From Sinohyriopsis cumingii (Eukaryota; Mollusca; Bivalvia; Unionida; Unionidae), in the NCBI GenBank assembly GCA_028554795.2, contig CM068830.1, positions 108,258,214 to 108,322,213 of the forward strand: 64,000 nucleotides of DNA, written 5' to 3'. This document shows positions 36,705 to 49,884 of this stretch, piece after piece; within the stretch, counting starts at the first letter, position 1; each line of letters starts with the position of its first letter. Position numbers and translations under genes: made by a program. The notes under the pieces were generated by a model. It ran no database searches. It had not been told where the DNA came from and saw only the letters and a list, made by a program, of their open reading frames with translations.

Positions 36705-37140
36705 CCTTTAACAAAGGATTTCCCGTATTTACCCTATGTGGCATATTTAGCCTCATAAACTTTTGTTACCCATAAATCCACTCCCATCTTTACACTTTGG
36801 ACCAATTTAACCTATGATTTCCCGTATTTACTGCAAGTGGCATATATTGCTATATAGTGGCGCATATTGCTACTAATCCGGTTGTGTCAAATGAAATCCT
36901 AATCTAAGACCTAAATATCTGTCATTATGCGTCCTCAACAAATGTCCCTTTATTTTCTATGAAATCATCTAATAGTCAGTTTTATTCGTGGATAAATCAT
37001 AGATTTTCTAGAAATTGATCAAATTGTCTTAAAGTAAACGTCTTCATTTCATTTATGTTCTCATTTCTGTGTTTTTCTTATAATGGAGATTAAGTTTTGA
37101 TCTGTGCTCAATGCAACTTGCTTTGAACGCAATGATAGGT

Positions 37141-37251
37141 GGCTATACTTTTGATACGCCTCAATATGCTGTATTCAGGCTATACTTTTGATACGCCTCA
37201 GTATGCTGTATTCAGGCTATACTTTTGATACGCCTCAATATGCTGTATTCC
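37141..37251. repeat. 37 bp minisatellite, 3 copies
   Basis: The unit starts 'ggctatacttttgatacgcc'. Starts are at 37141, 37178 and 37215 and the copies are nearly identical. It lies 440 bp from the 35 bp array. Confidence 0.92.
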
Positions 37252-37725
37252 GGCCTGTTGTTTCAGATTTGTGCCATCAGACCCTCACGTTTACAAGAAA
37301 CAAATGTCATGCTTGCTAGAAAGAGATTTGCAAAAAGTCTGAACAGGAAATGGACTTTTCATTGTTGTAATACTAGATATTATGAGGCAGACATTTTACT
37401 TCCTGATTTTCTAATACACAAGGAAATTAATCTGCATTGTTTATTCATCATTGCTCAGCTATCGGACTGGAAATCCTGTCTGTCGAGCATGTCACTGCAA
37501 CCTCGGACAATGTAAGGCTGAATCATATTCTTGTTTGCTGCAGCACATAATATTTCTATGAAAGTGAAAACACCAGAGGAGATAAGATTTACGAAACAAG
37601 GTATGTCTTAAACTAAAGCTCTAATAAATGCTTTTGAATCGCTTGCTTTATCCTAGAGAGTAGCATATATTTCATTTCAGAACATCACAGTTTAGACTAA
37701 ATGTGAACAGAAGAGGTGTGCAATG

Positions 37726-37756
37726 TTGATAATAATAATAATAATAATAATAACAA
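37726..37756. repeat. (ATA)n microsatellite
   Basis: A short trinucleotide run. From 37757 to about 39400 no gene or repeat is recognised. Confidence 0.9.
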
Positions 37757-39449
37757 TTTCAAGTTGTTTATGTCTGAATCAAAGCCCTCTCACATTTTAT
37801 CCGCTATTACATGCAAATAATAATTTTGTGAGAAAGTCACTTTTTCCCCACCCCTAAGAATGAAACAGAATTATTTTGTAATAAATATAATAGGTCGCAA
37901 AGCAACTCGTTATGAGATGGAGGTGCTAGCTTATAAGTAATTTGTTACAATCATGGTGGGACGAAATCTAAATCATTTTCATAAACAGATGCCTCCGTAG
38001 AATGTAGAATTTTCTTTCCATGGTAAAAGGAGACGTAGATGTTATCTGGCGTTGAATAAGTTTAAAACAGACCTTGTCATAATGATTCCTCCTGGGTTTC
38101 TCAAAATTTGACGAATATTTGACAGCTTTCAAACGCACATGACATCGGTCTGTGTCTCGAAGTGGACGTTAGCTCATAAGTAATTTCCGGAATCTAAGGA
38201 CATTTTTGTGAATCTGAATATACGTTCAAGGCAACAAGAGTGCAGTTTGTGTCTTAACTATCATAAAAGGAACCTCATTTGACCACAAGATATCCCTGAA
38301 AAAGTCAGTTAGGCAATTACCAGCAAATTATGACCTTATACATTAGCTAGATTTCTAATTTGCATAACTTCATAATTCGTATCAAAGAGTAAATCAATCA
38401 AACAATTCACTTAAAATATATCATCCCACATATGTCATTATTATAAGACAAACATTGCTCATTTAACTATATAACTGATCAGAAAAAATTTAAGTACACT
38501 GTCCCGTTTTGTTTTATTATTTTTTTTTTTTTTTATAAATTTGGGGCAGGAGCCGTGAGTCTCTTTAATTTAATATTCATTGCAGTTTGTTACTTCTTCA
38601 TTGAGACGTTACACTATTAAAGAATACCAATGAGCGGGAAACAATGTATTCTAAATGCATATATAAGTGACGGAAATAGACACTAAAAAGTGTTCCACTA
38701 TAATTAGGTTAAATTTCAATTAGACTATTTGTCTTCCACGATCATACATAGTCGTTTTTTTTAGTATGTGGCCTTCGCATCATTACTGTTAATACTTTTG
38801 ATGGCAGACGATCGCTAATATAGGAAACAAAAGAAGATATTCGAGGTTAAACTAGGTATTCATGTTTATCCTCATACGTCTGTTTTCGTCCTTAAAAAAA
38901 AAACTGAATAAATATGTTTGTGAAAATTTAACTCTGTAGTATTATTCATATTTGATACTGTTTTAACTTTTAAATTAGATAATCAATACATATATAAAGC
39001 CAGCCTGAAGCTTTCATCTTCTTTCTAAGGACTTCATAAAAAGATGATCTATTCTGACTAATAACATCACCCATGTGAATAGTGAGCAATGATAAAATAT
39101 TGTCTCAGATATGCGGCAGGTCCAGATGTTACTTTCATCATACAAAATAGCGGATTAGCATATTTGACTACAAACACCGTCAGAACCATCCGCGACACCT
39201 TGAAAAGTACTGTTTATTATAACCCTACGCTTACTGATCTGTACCATGACTTTGGCTTGCGCCATAGAGTGGATCAGAAACTTGGGGCCATCGGAACATC
39301 ACAGAACCAAAGACGTTACATCTTACAACTAGAGATTTAAAACAAGAATTCGATCATGTCAATGCTGTCCCCAAGATGTCTCATTATCCGGAATGAGAGA
39401 TTATGATTGTTTCTGAAGGTCTGAACGCTAGTGAGCATCACATTACCAG

Positions 39450-40075
39450 GAAAGTCGACCAACAACTGGGAAAATAGACTCAAAGTTACCATCATCCTAC
39501 CTCATATGAAAAGGACTTCTGAATGTCTGAAACGCATTTTATTAGCGAATCAAGATTAATGTATGTTTTAAACCATACCAGACCCTAAGACATACGCTAT
39601 TTCATCCAAAACGATAAGACTGATATGAAATATATTTGTTGACCAATCATTAACATTTACGGACAGGGTGATAGTTAGTGCCATCACGACTATATTGATG
39701 AAACGTAAATGACATTGAATGTGAAATTTAATGAATATATAAGACCAAGTTACAAATAAGTCTGAGGTATCAATTCACATCCACATACAATGTCTTGTGA
39801 CTCAGTTAAAATCTTAGATCGAGTACCGCTTCGTTTCAACTGGGGATCAGAGATTATATCTACATGGGCACAAACCGACGCTGGACAGGGACGGAGGCCG
39901 CTACAACACTTCGCATATCATGGACAATTTGTTAACATCACTGACTATTTTCACGGGTGATGTTATCAGTCAGTAGAGACTTGACAAGTCTGCTGATGAA
40001 GTCCTTAGTACTAGGTCGAAAGCTCCGAGTTAGCTTACTATATTTATTTTGTGATTTAAAACGTTATCACAAGTA
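39450..40075 (+). mobile_element. 3' end of a Penelope-like (GIY-YIG) retroelement, broken
   Basis: Short plus-strand peptides resemble the endonuclease end of GIY-YIG retroelements, most clearly HKPTLDRDGGRYNTSH near 39865-39915, close to the 'KPTLNRDGGRY' signature of those elements. Shortly after lies 'ctgatgaagtccttagtact' with 'ggtcgaaag' (39990-40025), a hammerhead-ribozyme-like core as found at the ends of Penelope-like elements. The fragment is old and incomplete. Its upstream limit is uncertain and may reach 39000. Confidence 0.5.
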
Positions 40076-40099
40076 GCATGAAGTGGGCGATTTGCTTTT

Positions 40100-43000
40100 T
40101 TCTTTACCCGATAGGTCAACCGCATTGTGATAGCATATTTTACTTGACTATTGCATTTTGTAAATTAGCACTGCTTTTTATCTGTGTTCGTAACTGGTCT
40201 CAGGATCACGCGTAGGTGCACACGCCCACGCCCATCTAGCCAATTAACCATTACTGGTACAATTGTCGTACAATCACAAAATGTTTCTGTCTCAGCAAAA
40301 CTTAACTATCCGGCTAATGTGTGCTCTGGCACCCATTTCATTCAAAAGCACGCCGATTATGCCAGAACCTTTGCATCGAATGAGTATGTTTAACCAATAA
40401 CTGTTAAGCGAATAAGTTCGTCATTGTTGGAAAACAGCCGATACGTTTCGTTTTTAAGCTGAGTCAATGGTTTATAAAATATTCGCTGGTAAATTTAACG
40501 GGGGTGGAGCAGCATGGTGGAGCAGCAGTGAATGCCACTTCGCCATTGCTGAAACAACATCAGGAATGTATTTATTTTACGCTCTTCCAGTCAGGATAAA
40601 TGTTAATTCTTTCGAACTTGATTTAATCTCCTGGAGCTAATGATACTAATCCTGCAACTATAAAATAATCTATAATTTCACTGCCTGGCCTACTAATTTG
40701 CGATATTACCGGTGTAGGATCAAGACTGTCCCGTTCGGTCCTAAGCACCATTCCTTCCAGTTACGATGAACAAGTATGATCCAGTCTCTTGCACCTTTAA
40801 GATGTAATGATTAGGTTTGTCAAAAGCATGATCATCAATTGATATAAAATAAGTCGGCCACATGCTATGGTAGCTGCATCCATTAGTTCCTCTCCTTCTT
40901 TGACTAACATTTCCGTAATTTTACCTCATGAAGTTATTACGCGTGGTTTGGCCACGTGAGATATTCGTTGTCGCATATATTGTACTGGCTGTATCAACAT
41001 TTTTTTGATAAATTGAACCTACACACCACAGTCTTCGATTCCATCTTTAACAGTGATGGTAATCAGAGTTGATTTTGCAACAGTGCATTTCATTTTGATA
41101 ATGATATAATGAATGTGTATAATAGACGTTTTCAGTTTGTCAGTATAGTGTTTAAAAATTACAAGATCACATGGATCTACGCCTACAGCCTTAAAGGTAA
41201 ACTCAGTCGAATCCACTTTGGTGGCAAATTGGCTCAAATCAGCATCAGCACTGTGTCGTCGAGCAACGTTCGTAAAGGTGAATATATGTTGTTGCATAAT
41301 ATTGCATAATATCACATGCACTTAAATGTGAAATAAACACGTGCCTACATGGATGGTGAGATCTTCAGTGCCAGCAATACTTCAACGACAGGATGATCAC
41401 ATATGGGGCCATCCAGCTGAATGTTAAGGCATATTTGAAGTAAACAGCGGCAAGCGACTATGTCGTCTACGTCAGCCAATACCCCGGGATAAAGAATTAA
41501 CAACTTCGACTGTCGGTACAAGTAAACTCGAGTCACAATGCAAATTATTTTGAGGTGTTATCACGCATGTAACCACATATGCAACCCAGAGAGTGTCAGG
41601 GCCTGTTGATGAATTTAGGTTGACGATAATAGTTTTTCGTGTGAGTGTCGAAACAAGTTCATCTCGCATAAAATGTCATCACAAAAAATGTTTGCTCAAT
41701 TGTGCCATCGAGAGTAAATAGCAATATTTCAATAGATGCTTAAAAAGCTTTACTTTCATTAACGGCATGACCTCCTGCGTGTGGGTTATCAGAGACATCT
41801 GGTCGAGGGTATTCGACGACTCGTGCCACTCCTGATGCAGCTCCGACAGTTACTAAATCCGCAGCTATTGCCATCGCTTGAACCGCTGCTACCAACAACT
41901 ACTGAAAGGCTACAAAGAATGCCAACTCTGACTTGGATAATTCTAATGTAATTGAGGTGTTATTATGGTTTGCAGCACCGAGCGAGTTTTGTTTGAGTCA
42001 GAGACACAAGGACATTTGCCATTAATTTTGCTGGTGAAAGATTTAATGTGAACCCACAATTGTTTCTGATGAAATGTTTATTTGTTCCCAGTTGACTTTG
42101 AGTAAGACTGAAATTCACTTCGTGATTGAACATTATTAACCTAAATGCTCAACACATTCAATTGCAAATTCTACAAATGTTCGAAAGGTGTATCAAAGAG
42201 CATATGTAATTAGCATCACCATCGTTGCTAGGAAACGTGCCTAAAATGCATGTTGACGACGGACTTCCTGAACAACTCCAGATGCTCCAATGAAAAGTAA
42301 AAAATTGGATAAAAAGCAAAAACGTCCTGTTCAGGTATCAGCAGATCTGTGTCAATGTCTTGATTCTGGGCCATGTACGTCAACCGATTGTGATATACAC
42401 GGGCCATATTGGCTTCTGTGTAGTCAATTTTCTTGCGACGGTTCCTTATAACAGTTCATCTGCACAACAATCCTCAGTTACATATTTGCCAAGTAAACAG
42501 TCGTACAATACCAACGGATGGGTGTGCGTTGGTGGTATGTGTGAGAAATGGCAACGTTAATATGTTACTCGATAATATAAACGATGACAAATATGGCTCT
42601 GTAGAAAGTGAAGGGAATAAAAAGGGCGTTCACACAGTTAACGTTTCCATTACAAGGTTGCCAGCAGAAGCACATGCATCAAGCCAAATGGAGCTGTTTT
42701 AAGAAACAAGGTGGCGATATGTTTGGCTCTTGATATCAACTTGCGTTCATGTCTGTAAAACCCAAAGATGTAATTTAGGAAAATAGAATAAGAAACTCGT
42801 AGTGAAGTACTACGATGTTGCGATCGATGCTGCACGAATTCAAGGTTGAAATCTGATTAGGAAACGATACATTTTCCAAAGCTGCATCAGCATCGTCAGC
42901 TGCATTGCACGGTCATCTGATTATGTTTGGTGTATGATCTGCACAATTAGTTGCATCTTGGACAAAATCATGGTTGTGCCAGCTGTCTTCATGCAATCAT

Positions 43001-44370
43001 GGCTGTATCGGGCGAATCCGAGAATGGTTGTGTCAATATCTACATTCTCCAGAATGGATTCGATTTCTTTTCCATCGATGTAGTGACGTGGATTGTTAAA
43101 CAATGGTATGATATCGTTTTTCGCAAATGGCACTATGGAATTAGCACCGTAATTGGCATTGATTTTCAGGACCTGTTTTCCCTCCGCTTCCAAGAATGCC
43201 TGGAGGTGTGTTGCGCTTGCAACACTATTTATTAATTGAATTGGATTCCTGGCCGGATAGGAGTATTACTGAAAATCTCGCTTGCTTCGACCGACTAACA
43301 CAGACGCTCCAAAGACAGTTGCAGGATAAAATACATCTTTGAACTGAGCCATGGTTTATACATTATTGATTTTCTCTAATAATACCACGCTCCATTGCCA
43401 GGTTTGCAATCGCCTAATACGCCTATCGCTATGTAAAGGCCACGTTAATGCTTTTGATAACTGTAGGCGGCATTGATTTGGCGATAGTAACGTAACTGGA
43501 ACTGTTGTAGGTGCTCGTGAGCTGCCTAAGAGCCCATTTGTTTCAATGGATAAACATCAACACTTTTAACACTATCTACAACTCGAATGGCAACTTATTA
43601 AGAGATCGGTGCAGCGCGCGAGACCAGAGCACCGTGAACCATTGGTGTACATGTAAAAAAATCCATAAGTATCATCGTCGAGACAGCATCGTTAATAAGC
43701 CATGTACATGGGTCTTATTGTATTGACTACACGAATGGGATTTACACCTCCACGCACGACTTTCATTGTACAGTTGAATCAGCAATGTTTCACTTCGCTA
43801 AAAAGATCACGTGCCTGTTTTCATTCTCCAGAGAAAAAACAAACATGGATCAGTCAATTATTATGGCATGGAATGTACACATATGCTACGAACGTGGTTG
43901 ATATCATGTCACGGGTTTTACGGTGGGTGAAAACCAACACAAAATGTAGCCCTGAAACACCATTCCTGTCGTTTTGGATGTGCTCTCTTAGGTACCACTG
44001 ATGTTATCTCAGCTTATCTATACTAACATTGACTTGCGTTGTTGAAATAATTTTCACAATGTTGGGCGCGATATGATGCACGTAACAAATTGTATATCTC
44101 TGGAATGTGACCAGGCCTGTCTAACACTGATCTAATGGACGAATGATAACCTCATATGTTTGAGGTTCAATTGCAATGACATAACTAAGTGTGGGGTCTT
44201 GGGCAAATATATTAAAGTTTACATTACTGGGATTGAAAGAGTCTATGCGGTATACACACCGGCAAGAAGTTTAGTATTATGCCAGTTCACAACAGTGTCT
44301 GCTGAAAACACAAAAGTGTTATTTGAGGGCACAACGCCAAACGGTTTTCTGATAGTTAGGAACCTATACT
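40100..44370. mobile_element. Unidentified fragments, possibly part of the virus-like graveyard
   Basis: Open frames of 60-100 codons on both strands (for example 41019-41321 minus, 42921-43193 minus) have protein-like composition, but I recognise no family. The stretch lies between a Penelope-like end and a family R repeat, and would fit a decayed internal region of a Polinton-type element. That is inferred from position only. Confidence 0.3.
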
Positions 44371-44374
44371 CTTA

Positions 44375-45220
44375 AAAGTAGTAACATAAAAAGAGAACAT
44401 GCTTTGTAAACTTTAACAAATATATTTATTTCCCTAAAATTCAAACAGAAATTGAAAAAAAAAAAAAACCCAACAACTTACGGTATTGCGAATTAAATCC
44501 AAAGAATAAACTAAGAATTACAGACATAAGTCCTTTTAAATCAAAGTCCTGAATAAAATTTAGTAAAAGTCCAGAAAAATCCCCAAACTAAAGTCGATGC
44601 TGTCCTATGGTAGCTATTAAAGTGTTGATGTGTGAACACGTCTTTTGATAAATCGCAGAAATATAATTCCAGGTTTGAATAGAATATAATTTCCACTGAA
44701 TGTCTCAAACCTAGAATTTAATAAGAGCATTTTTGTATTTCCAGAGACAATAATCACTTCAGTGCAATAATTGTAAGAAAATAAAATTCAGCCCAACAGT
44801 TTACAACATAATACAACTTGAATGGGCTAGATGTTAAAGCGAAAATGACCAAGTCCTTACAATTACAAGATTATATAGTTCTCTACTTGATCCCAGGTCA
44901 CAATTAGCATTGTCTGCAAAACATTCCCTAAAGGAAAATAACCTCATATAATGATCATGATATTTACAAAATCATAATTTCATCCTGTCAATTTCACTTA
45001 GGAATGTCCAAAATCATGATCCAAATAAACATATTTACTTATTCTATTAACAAAGAACCTGATATTAGGCCCATTCACATAGAGAATAACGAAGATACGT
45101 GTAGGCTGGTTACAATGAATAAAATAAAATAAATGTCAATCATGTCAAGGAAAATGAACCCAATTATCAACAAGGATAAGCCAAGCATACGGTGTTATAT
45201 TACAATAGCATGTATTAAGA
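44375..45220 (+). repeat. Dispersed repeat family R, copy 3
   Basis: Blocks in order: 'catgctttgtaaactttaac', 'aacttacggtattgcg', 'attacagacataagtcc', 'gttgatgtgtgaaca', 'gacaataatcacttcagt', and at the far end 'ttacaatagcatgtatt', shared with the 58 kb copy. This is one of the two longest copies and stands in the same orientation as copies at 4.4, 49.2 and 58.1 kb. Confidence 0.82.
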
Positions 45221-45479
45221 CAACAAAAAAACTAACAATTAAATTCAATATACATAAAAAGATATTAGGTCAAATGTAATACACTCGCAACGGCGCAAGT
45301 ACAATCGCAAGAATGCGGGATTCCACTGGATTCACAGGTGCAGAATAAGTCACACTGGTTATATGGATGAGATGGTAATCATCGAGGTCACTCTCTGGTT
45401 TGTATTGACTACCACCTGTTACATTGAGGAACAGATTTCATGTAAAAGAGAAGCTTCTCGACAAGCACCGTCTCAATAG

Positions 45480-47600
45480 TTTAAAAACTCATCATCTGTG
45501 TCGTAGTCTTCTATTTCTTGAAAACCTGCAACATCATCGCACGATATATGTCTCTATCCATAAGATGATTAGTAAGTAACCGCTTACAAATCACTGTGGC
45601 TTCATTAATGACTTCATGGGCATTGTTGCCGGCACAAACTGATCCCACGAGTATTTCCAATCGATCTGCAGGGTCATTATGGTCACACTGCATACGTGTT
45701 GTAAGTACCCCAACGTCTTTTTCTTGTTTAAGTCGTCTATCCATCCACTCTTGAATATATTTAAGTGTCCGCGGAACATTATTACTTGTTCCATCCCCAG
45801 CTGCAGATGTGGATGAAGTTGCAGGTGGTACATGTTGCTATAGACTTCGTCATTTTTCTGGTTTGGCTAGACCGTTTCCCTTTTAGGGTTGCTGGTCGAG
45901 ACGTTTAGATTGTTTACACTTTTATTTGACTAGGCATCTTCTCATCGTACTCTAACTTTGAGCGAAGTTGAGCCATAGTTCGTTTCATTATTCACTGGCT
46001 AAATTCTTGTATAGGTGCTCTTGTTCTTGTTCTTCTTGTTCTGAATGATAAGGAACTGGTCAAGGTATTTGGGACACAAGACTGTGTCTTGGCAACTTTT
46101 CTGGCGGTAATGGTAGTTATGGCTGTATTTGAAAATATTGTCTCCATAACGCTTCATCTTTTTTAATTACCCCGTCAACAAATACATTATACGTTGACAC
46201 TAAATGAGCCCACCAAGTATCATTTGCTTGCTTCATTCCAGTACACCCCCTGTATACCACTTTAAACCATTCCCTATTCATGTATTTATTATTTGACTTT
46301 GATGCCAATTTTAACATATATTCTTTCCAGTCGGAAGGACTATCGAAAGTAAAAGAAATAGTGATTTTCGAATACCTCCTGGCGAGCTACTTCGTTAAAT
46401 ATTGAGGCTGTGTTAACAGCTCTGACTTGTAATGGTTTGGTAACTGGCAAGTACATTTCGCACGTCTTCGCTAAGTGCTGGCTATCTTAAGCGATTATAC
46501 ATAGGACCTCTTCAAGTTCTTCAACGCCTTTTTTCGCTTCCCCAGACGCCTCTGACAAATTTGCGATAGTCTCGGAAGCTACTCGTGTAGCTTTTTATAT
46601 CTTTGGTACATCTAGCTATTTTACGAACTGGACATTGGGTTGACATTGTTCTCGTATGCATTACGATTTGTACAGTTGTTTTGGTGGCCTGAACAATTTC
46701 TTTTGTGGGCTTAATTAGCGGCGCAAATGTTTATTCAATCCCCGCTCTGTGATCTTTCCGTGCAGTCTGTCCCGATGGAAGTTATTCCTGACATTTGTTA
46801 GGCCTTCGGTTAATTTGTGAATTAAGTATTGCTGTTCACGATCTCTTGTCCACTGTCTGCATCGTCTTTCGTACGATAAATTGGCAAGAATTCCGGACAT
46901 TTGGGGGTTTGGACGCATCCATGTCCAAATCAGCAAGATACTTGCATAGACCAAAAGCCTAATCAATCGTGAGAAGACTATATTTTTAGAGTACTATATA
47001 CCAACATGTCACGAAATTCATGCCAGTAGTGATCAGCAGCACACCAAGTCCAATGACTTATTTACAAGATCATCCACTTCAATGCCATGAGATATCATCA
47101 CGGAATACTTTGGGCACATGAAAGTATCGATGTGTCCAATAAATCACGTTAGTTCTTTTGTGTCGGCCGCGCGAAAATAGTTGATTTTCAAAAATGACAT
47201 ACTTGTACGCCACCAGATTGTTTTTGTTTGCATCGAAATCGTTAATGGTAAGTGCATTGCCAATGTTGGTAAAGAAATCGACGGCAGCATTGCCACCATT
47301 GCTTCGAAAATATCGTTTATCTCTCAGCGCTTATTGTATATTTGTGAGCGCATTATAGCTCGATAGATCTTCGGCCGACCATGCAAGCGCTTACAGTCAA
47401 TTCTAGCTTAACCATGGCACAACAACATTCAACATCAGTTGTAGTTTGTCCGGATCTAGTAGGGTCAATGATAAGTAACCGACATGAGTTTGGAAACACG
47501 GTTATATCGCCATGCCAGGTTGGTTTATGTGGTACCAGTAAAGATAAATCGATTACCGAAGATTCTCATTTTTCTTTTGCGTGATGCTATTGAATAAGTG
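45480..47600 (-). mobile_element. Broken Polinton-type element, minus-strand gene fragments
   Basis: Minus-strand protein-like fragments (45511-45744, 46117-46317, 46715-46966) lie between a family R copy and the integrase-like region. They have ordinary soluble-protein composition, but I do not recognise the family. Their placement beside an integrase-like fragment suggests other genes of the same element. It looks old and heavily broken. Confidence 0.4.
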
Positions 47601-47939
47601 TGTAAGTCATGAAAATAAGATTATGATTTCATACTGTGTGCGATGTTGTGCAACAAGACGTACTAGATAGAACTCTAATTCGAGTATAGACACATACTGG
47701 AGGAGCTGCGATTACAGGAACTTGTGTTCGATACGGTGTACAACAGTTTATGTTTGTGAGAACATCCGGTATCAGACCTTTGGGTTTTAAAAAGAGTCAC
47801 TAGTAAACATCCCGGTAAAACAGGATCTTCCTTGCTACACTTTCTGCGTACCTAGTACGTAACTGGATGAACGGTTCGATTATAACATACAAGTCCGATG
47901 AAGTACATATCCAGTAAATGCTGCATGTTACCGACAAGA

Positions 47940-49020
47940 CCTTGCTTATAAAGCATCCGATGCTCTCCGTTCACGTCAACGTGCCAACGTGGATCTCATT
48001 CATGAATTATATCCATGGGAGAATAAATCGCACAACGGGTCGCAAAGGAGATATGAAGCTAAAATAGCACTTGGGTGCTTTCAACAAAAGTTAAATTATA
48101 CCGCTACAGAAAACACAAACAAACAATGGACACAAAATGCCGCATGTTATCTAAAATATACTACAGTCCTGGAGAGACGAAGTCGCTGTGGAAAGGTTAG
48201 CAAGTGCCGCCAGTCATGCACGGAATTACACTGTCATTGGTTATGCAAAAACGCGCTATCACAAATTTATTTACCTGTACTAGGAAAGGTTTCACTTGGC
48301 TGGTTTGATGTCTAAATATCAAATGAAGTCCACCGAGCTGATTTGCTTTATCTTCTACACGATCGTTTCAGTGATAAACATGGTAAATTACGCACTTACA
48401 AGAAAGCATTTACAATTGTTGATGTGGCCAGTTGCAAATAAGTGGATCAGCTGAAGTCAAAAGATTCTGCAAATGATGCGTATGTACTCGAGCGCATTTA
48501 TGTATTAGGTTCGCTCACATGGCCCCGTTTATTATATGTCGATACTAACAAAACATTTCGGATTTGTGCCTGTATTGCTTACTTAACACCGAGTGCGAGT
48601 ACGTGTCAGGCATGTCAATGTTTATCGCGATCTAACCATTGTGGAACGATTTGACCGTACTACTTCAGAACAAATATTCTCTCAATAGTGCGAGCATGTA
48701 TTGTTAATGAGGCAAGAACGGTCTCAGGTTTGGGTGACCCGACTTCCATTCGTGATAACCAAACAAAATATCCAGCCAATGTTATTCGACAAAAGACAGT
48801 TGCTATTACAGAGAAAATAATTTCACCGCTATCACTATGACGACCACTCGGAATCAAATTTATTCTGTATTCATATGCGGCTGGAGAGTTAGAGGACGAA
48901 TAACAACGTGGCGCTAATGACCCAGTATGGTCAGTAGAGGTATTTGCACTTTCGGGATGGATTTGTTCTCAAAGTCAACCAACCATTACTGTTTGTAATC
49001 GTCAGCGAGTGGAGTAAGAC
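47940..49020 (+). mobile_element. Integrase-like (rve-type) fragment of a Polinton-type element, broken
   Basis: Plus-strand peptides in order resemble the retroviral-type integrase carried by Polintons: a basic N-terminal part, a central DDE-fold-like part with SLTWPRLLYVD around 48505-48545, and a C-terminal part with SYAAGELE near 48870-48895 and NDPVWSVEVF near 48915-48945, a signature of these integrases. It lies directly to the left of family R copy 4. It is a fossil with several breaks. Confidence 0.6.
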
Positions 49021-49139
49021 CTCCCATTCGTGCATTTGTGCGAGAAGGATTACAATTAGAATACATTGCAGTAAACACGGAACTGCCATCATGACTTGTA
49101 CAGACCGGTTATTGTTAAGACTTTATGATCGTAAAGTAA

Positions 49140-49880
49140 AAGAAACCAGTGAAAAGTAACGAGCTTTGCAAAATTCAGCAAATAATTTATTTTCTAAGAA
49201 AACAAAGTGAAAATGAGAAAAGAACTTACGATGTTGCGAATTAAATCCCAAAATAATCATAGAATTACAGACACAAGTCATAATAAGTTAAAGTCTTGAA
49301 TAAAATCCATCAGAAGTAACAATTAAATCCAAAGCTGAAGGTGTTGATATATATGTCGTAATTTGTTTAATGTTGATGTGCAAACAGTCTTTTGTTGAAT
49401 CACAGTAATATAATTCCTGGTTTGAGTTCAACATAAATTCCTGCGAATATGGCTGTCCAAGAATTCTATCAGAGCACTTTAGTATTTTCAGAGAAAATAA
49501 TCACTTTAATTGAATTATTGGAAGAAATAAATTCCAGCTAAAAATAAAGTACTGGACACAACATTTAATACAACTTGTTTTTTTTCTTAATTTTTTTAAA
49601 AAAACGAATGATTTTCCCTTCGGAAACAAACTGATATGGTCCTCTACTTGACCTCAGGTCACAATTAGTAAATTCCTAAAAAGCTAATACGTAATAGAAA
49701 ATAACCTTCTAGAATGATCATAATGTTTACAAAAGGTCTTAGATATTATTAAAAACCTATCTCTAAAATTACAGTCTAAAACCTAGACACTGTCAGGTGC
49801 TCTAGGTGAATACCAATAACCTAGATCAAGCCCAAATAAACATATTTTCCTCTATTGATAATGATCATGATATTAAGCTC
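49140..49880 (+). repeat. Dispersed repeat family R, copy 4
   Basis: Blocks: 'gagctttgcaaaattcagc', 'gaacttacgatgttgcg', 'aattacagacacaagtcata', 'gttgatgtgcaaacagtctt', 'gaatcacag', 'gagaaaataatcacttt' and 'acctcaggtcacaatta'. With copy 3 it brackets the integrase-like segment as direct repeats about 4.8 kb apart. Confidence 0.82.
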
Positions 49881-49884
49881 ATAC

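Noticed and set aside
36334-36775. Periodic peptide in three plus-strand frames
   Set aside because: A 35 bp minisatellite is not a multiple of three, so each frame shows the same rotating peptide. This is expected from the repeat and not evidence of a gene.
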